Under the pieces are notes generated by a model. That model was not told where the DNA came from, did not search any database, and saw only the letters and a program-made list of their open reading frames with translations. A program made the position numbers and the translations under genes. Below are positions 43,702 through 49,227 of a DNA stretch of 49,227 nucleotides, one piece after another. The DNA is from an uncultured Muribaculaceae bacterium (GTDB lineage: Bacteria; Bacteroidota; Bacteroidia; Bacteroidales; Muribaculaceae). The DNA is taken from positions 1-49,227 of the forward strand of contig CAJTOZ010000024.1 in assembly GCA_910578095.1 (NCBI GenBank), in the 5' to 3' direction. Position 1 is the stretch's first letter. Each line of letters opens with the position of its first letter.

Positions 43702-44904
43702 CTACAGATCCTCCTCTATCGAGAAATCATCGGGCATGGAGGCGTCGAAAAGATCGGGGTCGGAAGCAGGAGCATCCTCACCGGCGCTTTTTTCTGCAGT
43801 TTCTTCTTTTTCCTCATCCTTGACCTTGGCTGCACGCTGGGCTCGAGCCACGGGATTTTTGTCGGCCTCGCGGAGTGCTTCGGCTATGCGTGCCTCTATC
43901 TCCTCGGCCAGTTCGGGATTGTCCTTGATGGTGCGTATGGCGGCGTCGCGGCCCTGGGCGAGTTTCGAGCCCTCGTAGCTGAACCACGAGCCGCTCTTCT
44001 TGATGATGTTGAATTCCACGCCCAGATCGATGATCTCGCCGGCACGGGAGATGCCCTCGCCGAACATTATGTCGAACTCAGCGCGCTTGAAAGGAGGCGC
44101 CACCTTGTTTTTCACAATCTTGATCTTGGCATGACGGCCGAGCACATCATCGCCATCCTTGATGGGGCTGCCCGTGCGGATGTCCACGCGCACGGATGCG
44201 TAGAATTTCAGTGCATTGCCGCCGGTGGTGGTCTCGCTGGGGCCAAACATCACACCGATCTTCTCACGGAGCTGGTTGATGAAGATGCAGGTGGTGTTGG
44301 TACGGGCGATGGCACCCGTGAGCTTGCGCATGGCCTGCGACATGAGGCGCGCCTGAAGGCCCACGTTGCGGTCGCCCATCTCGCCTTCAATTTCATTTTT
44401 GGGAGTGAGCGCGGCCACAGAATCGACCACAAGGATGTCGAGGGCGGAGGAACGTATGAGCTGCTCGGCTATCTCGAGGGCCTGCTCGCCATTGTCGGGC
44501 TGGGAGATGAGAAGATTGTTGATGTCCACGCCGAGCTGCTGGGCATAGAAGCGGTCGAACGCGTGCTCCGCATCGATAATGGCGGCTATGCCACCCTTCT
44601 TCTGGGCCTCGGCTATGGCATGTATGGCCAGTGTGGTCTTACCGGACGACTCGGGGCCGAATATCTCGATGATGCGTCCGCGGGGATAGCCACCCACGCC
44701 GAGAGCATGGTTGAGAGCGATGGAGCCGGTGGGTATCACCTCGATGTTCTCGATGGCCTCGTCGCCGAGCTTCATCACGGCACCGCGGCCATAGGCTTTT
44801 TCAATCTGTCCGAGGGCTGCGGCGAGGGCGTCCATGCGGGCGTCGCCGGTGCTGGAGGTTGCCTTGGCCTTGGAGGCCTTGGAGGTTTTTTCGGTTTTTG
44901 CCAT
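43702..44904 (-). CDS. recA: Recombinase A
   Basis: From 44904 the protein has 400 residues. Walker A is IFGPESSGKTTLAIH, then IDAEHAFDRFYAQQLGVD, LVVDSVAALTPKNEIEGEMG with Walker B, the L2 region FGPSETTTGGNALKFYASVR and QLREKIGVMFG. The C-terminus carries an extended acidic tail (EEKEETAEKSAGEDAPASD) longer than in E. coli. RecA forms filaments on single-stranded DNA for homologous repair. An upstream in-frame ATG at 44982 lies before the -7 box and is rejected. No LexA-type site is recognised near the promoter. Confidence 0.98.
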   Translation of the reverse strand: MAKTEKTSKASKAKATSSTGDARMDALAAALGQIEKAYGRGAVMKLGDEAIENIEVIPTGSIALNHALGVGGYPRGRIIEIFGPESSGKTTLAIHAIAEAQKKGGIAAIIDAEHAFDRFYAQQLGVDINNLLISQPDNGEQALEIAEQLIRSSALDILVVDSVAALTPKNEIEGEMGDRNVGLQARLMSQAMRKLTGAIARTNTTCIFINQLREKIGVMFGPSETTTGGNALKFYASVRVDIRTGSPIKDGDDVLGRHAKIKIVKNKVAPPFKRAEFDIMFGEGISRAGEIIDLGVEFNIIKKSGSWFSYEGSKLAQGRDAAIRTIKDNPELAEEIEARIAEALREADKNPVARAQRAAKVKDEEKEETAEKSAGEDAPASDPDLFDASMPDDFSIEEDL

Positions 44905-44944
44905 GAGTGATATGTTTTTTAGTGTTATTCTTCTATTTATGTTG

Positions 44945-44952
44945 CAAAGATA
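44945..44952 (-). promoter_or_regulatory. -7 box for recA
   Basis: TATCTTTG on the minus strand, about 40 bases before the recA start. The rest of 44953-45114 is AT-rich with no gene or repeat that I can see. Confidence 0.55.
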
Positions 44953-45114
44953 GCGGCATCGCGGGGCAAAAATCGCGCACATGCCATCTAAAATATGTTA
45001 AATGCAATTATTTTTCATCCTGCCGCGAACCAAATGCACTCGCCGGCGTTTTATAGGTACATAGCAAGATTACTTTTTCCATTGCAAGAAATGTGATAAT
45101 GATTGGTTTATTAC

Positions 45115-45148
45115 GAAAGCGGAGATGCCGGGAGGCAACTCCGCTTTC
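45115..45148 (-). terminator. Terminator-like hairpin after the DUF1573 gene
   Basis: GAAAGCGGAG (45115-45124) pairs with CTCCGCTTTC (45139-45148) and an inner TGCC-GGGA-GGCA extends it with a tetraloop. It begins three bases after the stop codon. The T run is weak. Confidence 0.65.
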
Positions 45149-45151
45149 GGT

Positions 45152-45583
45152 TTATTGCTGCCGTTCGGCCGGTTTTTTATCGCCGGGGATGATAACACCG
45201 CTGATTTTCAGTGTCTCGCGGCGGCCACCCGCGTTGGTGCGCACGCGCACATTCTTCCCGAATTCGCCCAAAGGCTGTCCGGAGGGCAGATAAGTCACTT
45301 TTATTGTGCCTTTTTTTCCGGGCTTCACGGGCTCGGTGGTGTATTCCGGACGCGTGCAGCCGCAGCTGGCGGTGGCGGAAACGATGATGAGAGGCGCGGA
45401 GCCGGTGTTGGTGAACGTGAACGTATGGCTCACGGGACCACCCTCGGCGCCTATGGTGCCAAAATCATGATCCTTGGAATCGAATTTTATGGCCGGTCCC
45501 TGGGCCGCGGGCGCGGCGGATACCAGCGCAACGCATGCTGCCGCGCATAGGGCGAAGACAGCAAAGAATTTCAAGATTTTCAC
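45152..45583 (-). CDS. DUF1573-domain exported protein
   Basis: The 143-residue protein has a signal peptide (1-23) and one DUF1573 beta-sandwich: FDSKDHDFGTIGAEGGPVSH, then FTFTNTGSAPLIIVSATASC, CGCTRPEY and the KVTYLPSGQPLGEFGKNVRV end. The SCGCT signature is typical of the family, ASH-like Ig folds common in Bacteroidota envelopes; the binding partner is unknown. Its ATG overlaps the meaB stop by four bases, so it is translated from the same message. Confidence 0.9.
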   Translation of the reverse strand: MKILKFFAVFALCAAACVALVSAAPAAQGPAIKFDSKDHDFGTIGAEGGPVSHTFTFTNTGSAPLIIVSATASCGCTRPEYTTEPVKPGKKGTIKVTYLPSGQPLGEFGKNVRVRTNAGGRRETLKISGVIIPGDKKPAERQQ

Positions 45584-46707
45584 AGCTCTACGGTTTTGTT
45601 TCTTAATTCGTTGAAATAATAGTCGAGCACATCGCGGGCGGCAGTGAACGAACTGCGGCGGTCGGCGAGCACGTCGCGCTCAAGCTCCGCGAGCATGCGC
45701 TCCACGCCCGGATTGTTGTAGAAACTGCCACGCAGAGCTTCGTCTATGCTCTCGCGCATCCAGTAGCGCGCTTGCTCGCGGCGCTTGTGCTGAAAATATC
45801 CGTTGGCGTCCACAAAGGCGAAGTAGCGGTCGATCATGTCCCACACCTCGGCAATGCCGAGCTCGAAATAGCCACTGTATGTGAGCACCTCGGGGCTCCA
45901 TCCGCTGGCCGTGGGCGGAAAAAGGTGGAGGGCGCTGCGGAACTGTGCCTGGGCCAGCTGTGCCGGGCCGATATTGTCGCCGTCGGCCTTATTGATCACA
46001 ATGCCGTCGGCCATCTCCATGATGCCGCGCTTGATGCCCTGCAGTTCGTCGCCCGTACCGGCAAGCTGTATGAGCAGGAAAAAGTCGACCATCGAATGTA
46101 CGGCGGTCTCGCTCTGCCCCACGCCCACCGTCTCGACAAAGATATTGTCGTAGCCGGCGGCCTCGCACAATACGATTGTCTCACGCGTCTTGCGCGCCAC
46201 GCCTCCCAGGCTGCCGGCCGACGGGCTGGGACGGATGAATGCGCCGGGATGCTGCGACAGCTTCTCCATGCGGGTTTTGTCGCCAAGAATCGAGCCTTTG
46301 GTGCGTTCGCTTGAAGGGTCGATGGCAAGCACTGCAAGCTTGCCGCCACGGCGCAACACGTGCAGCCCGAACACATCTATGCTTGTGCTTTTGCCGGCTC
46401 CCGGCACGCCGGTGATACCGATGCGGCGCGAGCGGCCGCTGTAGGGCAGGCATTTTTCTATCACCTCCTGCGCCACGGCCTGGTGGGCCGGCGACAAGCT
46501 TTCCACGAGCGTCACGGCGCGGCTGAGCATAGTGACATCGCCTTTCAGAATGCCCTCCACCAGTTCGCCGGCCGATGGCAGAGGCTTACGCTTGGGGCGG
46601 CGTGAGGTATACGGATTGACACTCGGCGGCTGCGCCACGCCGCTGTTCACGGTCAGGCCCGTGTATTGCGCTTCATTCTCGGGATGTATGTGGTGCGTAT
46701 CGTGCAT
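45580..46707 (-). CDS. meaB: Methylmalonyl-CoA mutase-associated GTPase MeaB
   Basis: The 375-residue protein has RRIGITGVPGAGKSTSIDVF (P-loop), VLAIDPSSERTKGSILGDKT, ETVGVGQSETAVHSMVDFFL and GIVINKADGDN (NKAD base recognition), the MeaB/ArgK pattern, with helical C-terminal dimerisation segment. MeaB loads and protects the adenosylcobalamin of methylmalonyl-CoA mutase, which serves propionate formation in Bacteroidales; the mutase genes are not in this window. A TATCTTTG -7 box (46727-46734) stands 19 bases before the start. The 40-residue polar N-terminus is longer than usual. Confidence 0.95.
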   Translation of the reverse strand: MHDTHHIHPENEAQYTGLTVNSGVAQPPSVNPYTSRRPKRKPLPSAGELVEGILKGDVTMLSRAVTLVESLSPAHQAVAQEVIEKCLPYSGRSRRIGITGVPGAGKSTSIDVFGLHVLRRGGKLAVLAIDPSSERTKGSILGDKTRMEKLSQHPGAFIRPSPSAGSLGGVARKTRETIVLCEAAGYDNIFVETVGVGQSETAVHSMVDFFLLIQLAGTGDELQGIKRGIMEMADGIVINKADGDNIGPAQLAQAQFRSALHLFPPTASGWSPEVLTYSGYFELGIAEVWDMIDRYFAFVDANGYFQHKRREQARYWMRESIDEALRGSFYNNPGVERMLAELERDVLADRRSSFTAARDVLDYYFNELRNKTVEL

Positions 46708-46726
46708 GTGCTTGTGTTTTAATATT

Positions 46727-46734
46727 CAAAGATA
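46727..46734 (-). promoter_or_regulatory. -7 box for meaB
   Basis: TATCTTTG on the minus strand; the interspersed element begins only 47 bases upstream of it and could bring in regulatory sequence. Confidence 0.55.
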
Positions 46735-46781
46735 GCACATTCTGCGCAAACGCACGCAAGATTTTTGATTTTTTATAATAT

Positions 46782-46939
46782 GATTATCCGCAAAAATACC
46801 CAAGGTTTTACTCTCAATGTAGGGACGTGCCTTCGGCACGTAAAATTGGCATGCAGGCATATTATACATCGCAAAGCGATGTCTCTACATTGCGGGCGGT
46901 AACCTTATGATGTCAACTTGGGTAATTTTGCGGATAATC
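46782..46939 (+). repeat. Interspersed MITE-like element, copy B (complete)
   Basis: A 158-base non-coding element is bounded by 23-bp terminal inverted repeats (46782-46804 and 46917-46939) with one mismatch, beginning GATTATCCGCAAAA. Inside, CAATGTAGGGAC (46815-46826) and GTCTCTACATTG (46881-46892) form a second inverted repeat enclosing two hairpins, ACGTGCC-TTC-GGCACGT (46825-46841) and ACATCGC-AAA-GCGATGT (46866-46882). TTTTTATAATAT occurs on both sides (46770-46781; 46942-46953), like a target duplication, with two extra A at the right. Other copies lie at 354-470, 34700-34755 and 49174-49227. Transposition would need an enzyme from elsewhere. Confidence 0.82.
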
Positions 46940-47036
46940 AATTTTTATAATATATGCCGCACCATGCAAAAAGAGGGGCACGCTTGATTATCAACCGTGC
47001 CCCCGGGAGGGTCTAATGGTATGTAAAGCTTATCGT

Positions 47037-48719
47037 TTATTTCAGCTTTATGTCCACAAGGCCGTTGGGATGGTCCGCACGGTCCTTATAGACGCTTACA
47101 CTCTCGATGTCGGACGGGTTTATGCTATTGATATCCCCCTCGTAGGGTTTGCCGTTGACAAAATAATCAGGCTTTGGCCCACCGTCGGCCGAACCGGGGA
47201 ATGTGGAGACGGGAGTGGAGGACACCGCTATGACACGCATCCCGGTAGCTTCATCCTGATGAGCCTCAGCGCTCGCGCCGGTCATGACGACCGACATTCC
47301 GGACGTGGAGGCAGCTTCCGATTTTTTCTGAGTGCCGTAGCCCACTACCACCACGTCGTCAAACGTTTTTGTCACAGCCTTGTCGCCGGATTCTTTCTTT
47401 TCATTACCGGTAAGCTTGAACGTCACGGGCAGAGCGAAAGAACATGCTACAGGCTCCCCGGCCTCGTTGCGGGCAGGGGTCCAGCGCGGCATGGATGCGA
47501 CAACGCGCACGGCCTCGGCGTCGAGGGCGCTGCTGACGCCTTTCATCACCTTTACATCGTTGATGCTGCCATCGGCGCCCACTACGAACGACACCGTCAC
47601 ACGGCCCTGCTCGTTGGCTTTCATGGCTTCGGCGGGATATCGCACATTCATGGCCAAAAACTTGAACATCTCCGCATCGCCGCCGGGATACTGGGGTAGC
47701 TTGGCCGGGGCTTGGCCGTTAGTGTTTTTTTCCGTAACTTTGTCCACAGATGCCACACGGCCCGCAGTTGCGGGAACGGAAACGGCATCCGCAGCCTGCG
47801 CTGCGGCGGATTCGGGAGCGAATGTGGCCGAACGGGCCATAGACAGTGTGGAAGCCACGGCAGGCATATCCACCGCCAGAACCGCTGCCACGAGGGCCGG
47901 CACAAGGGCAAGAACGCGCATGCGGCGCACGGCCCGGTTGTTTTGTTTGTACATCATAGTGATACGTTTTGATAGATTACTGTGATTAAGGCTGTTGGCG
48001 AGCGACTGCAATCTTACGCCGGCAGCCTTTTCAATTAATAACATCTGATAGGAGCGCACATCGAAGCCACGCGAAAGCACAGCCTCGTCGGCCTGATATT
48101 CGTGCACGCGGCGCAGCTCGGCACGCATGAGCCACGCGGCAGGATTGTACCAGGCCACCGCACACACAGCCTGCGCCAGAAGCAGGTCGAGCCAATGGCC
48201 GTGGCGCAGATGGCCGAGTTCGTGGGCGCATATCACATCACCGCGCGAAGCTGCATCCGATTCGCTCATCACCACATAGTGCATGAAGCTGAACGGCACA
48301 TCGCATTGTTTCAGCAGCACAAGCGTGTAGCCGCTGCGGCGCTCGCGCCGTCCGCCATTTATAAGGCAGGCGAGACGCACCATGCCGCAGACAGTCCACA
48401 GCGCTACGGCCAGAAAGCCGGCTGCGTAGCACCACAGAGCCACGCGGGGAAGAAGACTCCGGGAGGCGGGAGCCGCCGGCGCGGCAAGCAGCTCGAGCTG
48501 AACGTCGGCAACCGCGACCGCGCCGCCATCGGCCGGAGCCGGCATGGATGCGAAGAGGCCCATAAGAGGCCATGCGACGATACCGACCAGATAGAGCGAC
48601 AGGAGCATCACCCGGTTAAGCCCCGGCTGCTTCTCGCCGGAAAGAAACATACGGTAGGCACCGTAGCCCGCCAGCAGGAATATGCCCATGGCAATGGAAT
48701 AACAGAAGAGTGTGCTCAT
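47037..48719 (-). CDS. BlaR1/MecR1-type M56 peptidase fused to TonB and receptor-plug-like segments
   Basis: The 560-residue protein has four to five membrane segments (about 5-25, 36-58, 92-118, 266-288 and a weaker one near 176-190). Residues 166-170 are HELGH and HEYQADE at 206-212 gives the third zinc ligand, Glu207: an intact M56 metallopeptidase. Residues about 340-436 (LPQYPGGDAEMFKFLAMNVR, then GRVTVSFVVGADGSINDV) are a TonB C-terminal domain. Residues 453-560 contain VVVVGYGTQKK and DYFVNGKPYEGDINSINPSD...SVSVYKD, the signature of a SusC-type receptor plug. It is encoded two bases after the BlaI-type repressor and probably senses an envelope signal and cleaves it. Confidence 0.88.
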   Translation of the reverse strand: MSTLFCYSIAMGIFLLAGYGAYRMFLSGEKQPGLNRVMLLSLYLVGIVAWPLMGLFASMPAPADGGAVAVADVQLELLAAPAAPASRSLLPRVALWCYAAGFLAVALWTVCGMVRLACLINGGRRERRSGYTLVLLKQCDVPFSFMHYVVMSESDAASRGDVICAHELGHLRHGHWLDLLLAQAVCAVAWYNPAAWLMRAELRRVHEYQADEAVLSRGFDVRSYQMLLIEKAAGVRLQSLANSLNHSNLSKRITMMYKQNNRAVRRMRVLALVPALVAAVLAVDMPAVASTLSMARSATFAPESAAAQAADAVSVPATAGRVASVDKVTEKNTNGQAPAKLPQYPGGDAEMFKFLAMNVRYPAEAMKANEQGRVTVSFVVGADGSINDVKVMKGVSSALDAEAVRVVASMPRWTPARNEAGEPVACSFALPVTFKLTGNEKKESGDKAVTKTFDDVVVVGYGTQKKSEAASTSGMSVVMTGASAEAHQDEATGMRVIAVSSTPVSTFPGSADGGPKPDYFVNGKPYEGDINSINPSDIESVSVYKDRADHPNGLVDIKLK

Positions 48720-48721
48720 GG

Positions 48722-49099
48722 TCAGTCGCGTTTTCTGGATTCTACCATCTCGATGATGTGCCGAAGCTCATCAACCGATATTTTTTCTTCTTCCACCAGA
48801 GCCGACACCGCCGAGGCATAGCTGTTGTTGAAGTAGCTTTTTACCACCTGAGCCAGAGAGCGCGAACGGAAATCGGCGGGACGGGCCACGGCATAGTAGC
48901 GGTGGGATGAGCCCACTGCCTCGTGGGCCACATAGCCTTTTTCCTCCAGAATGCGCACAGTGGTCGATACAGTGTTGAAGTGCGGGCGTGGCTCGGCGTA
49001 GTGCGGCAGCATCTCGCGCACAAACATGGGGCCGTGCTCCCACAGCAGATTCATTATCTGCGCTTCTTTGTCGGTGAGTCTGTTGTTCTTGCTTCGCAT
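48722..49099 (-). CDS. BlaI/MecI/CopY-family transcriptional repressor
   Basis: From 49099 the protein has 125 residues: a winged helix with NNRLTDKEAQIMNLLWEHGP, VREMLPHY, FNTVSTTVRILEEKGYV and SHRYYAVARP, then a helical dimerisation tail. BlaI-type repressors are cut or released when the M56 partner signals, which fits the downstream gene. The earlier ATG at 49120 lies at the predicted transcription start and is rejected. Two identical-spacing palindromes flank the promoter, giving a clear autoregulation target. Confidence 0.92.
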   Translation of the reverse strand: MRSKNNRLTDKEAQIMNLLWEHGPMFVREMLPHYAEPRPHFNTVSTTVRILEEKGYVAHEAVGSSHRYYAVARPADFRSRSLAQVVKSYFNNSYASAVSALVEEEKISVDELRHIIEMVESRKRD

Positions 49100-49153
49100 A
49101 ACTAAAAAATTAGTTGACACGGCAAATGTATAACTAAGTTTTTAGTTGTGCAA
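49100..49153 (-). promoter_or_regulatory. blaI promoter with two operator palindromes
   Basis: On the minus strand TTG (49151-49153), 20 bases, TACATTTG (49123-49130) form the promoter. AACTAA-N4-TTAGTT occurs at 49100-49115, just before the start codon, and again at 49132-49147, filling the -33/-7 spacer. The centres are 32 bases apart, about three helical turns, so two dimers can bind the same face. Confidence 0.85.
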
Positions 49154-49173
49154 GTTTTTTCGTATTTTTTTTT

Positions 49174-49227
49174 GATTATCCGCAAAAGTACCCAAGGTTT
49201 TATTCTCAATGTAGGGACGTGCCTTTG
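49174..49227 (+). repeat. Interspersed element, copy C (cut by window end)
   Basis: The left terminal repeat and the CAATGTAGGGACGTGCC block match copy B closely. The window ends inside the first hairpin, so the right part is not seen. A run of nine T precedes it. It lies 20 bases upstream of the blaI -33 element. Confidence 0.8.

Noticed and set aside
44905..44982. Upstream ATG for recA
   Set aside because: It lies before the -7 box and the added residues do not match RecA proteins.
49100..49120. Upstream ATG for the BlaI-type repressor
   Set aside because: It falls at the predicted transcription start and across the operator; the family start matches 49099.

Overview
The window is GC-rich, protein-dense chromosomal DNA from a member of the Bacteroidota, most likely a Bacteroidales gut lineage and plausibly Muribaculaceae. 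The evidence is the promoter style (TTTG at -33, TAnnTTTG at -7, seen before many genes), the gene families (PorU/PorV, a SusC-like receptor with a carboxypeptidase-regulatory domain, an M56 peptidase fused to TonB, AddA-type helicase, an eIF1-like protein) and a C-terminal tail on a secreted protein of the form FNLQGVR...RRQGNKV. The family-level assignment is inference. Strong third-position GC makes many long antisense open frames that are not genes.

Layout. 1-695 is non-coding: a small-RNA unit on the minus strand, a copy of an interspersed repeat, a palindromic operator and a terminator-like leader. 696-3327 holds a small Rossmann-like protein, a structured ncRNA and an unknown membrane protein. 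3400-6142 holds a His-rich small protein and a TonB-dependent receptor, probably for metal uptake. 6194-8136 is an aminotransferase and a GH25 muramidase. 8214-18036 is a type IX secretion locus: two PorU-like C25 peptidases on either side of the redox repressor gene rex, then porV and ispF. 18160-22553 holds cdd, a TPR membrane protein, a MATE exporter, a Pro-rich lipoprotein and a secreted protein with a possible T9SS tail. 22622-24371 (minus) is an MBL hydrolase and an RsmI-like methyltransferase.

24495-28452 is a tightly packed series: queF, queC, a KdsD-like isomerase, a degenerate PfkB-type kinase, ribH, a lipoprotein and an eIF1-like protein; a 1147-residue AddA-type helicase-nuclease follows. 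32229-36157 is more accessory: a pair of related membrane proteins, a MntA-HepT (MNT-HEPN) toxin-antitoxin pair with its own operator, a repeat remnant and a TPR protein whose promoter and leader nearly duplicate those of the membrane pair. 36254-43583 runs gtrA, mutS, a GNAT acetyltransferase, a Wzx-like flippase, a glycosyltransferase and an SGNH esterase, suggesting surface-glycan work joined to mismatch repair. The right end (minus) carries recA, a DUF1573 protein with meaB, and a BlaI-M56 sensor operon whose peptidase is fused to TonB and receptor-plug-like segments.

The points most worth attention are the M56-TonB-plug fusion with a twin-palindrome BlaI operator, the doubled PorU around rex, an interspersed element with 23-bp terminal inverted repeats and an internal paired hairpin core (four copies seen), the structured RNA at 1299-1538, a set of genes whose -7 box sits only 5-8 bases before the start codon, and the operator palindrome centred on the -33 element of the toxin-antitoxin promoter.
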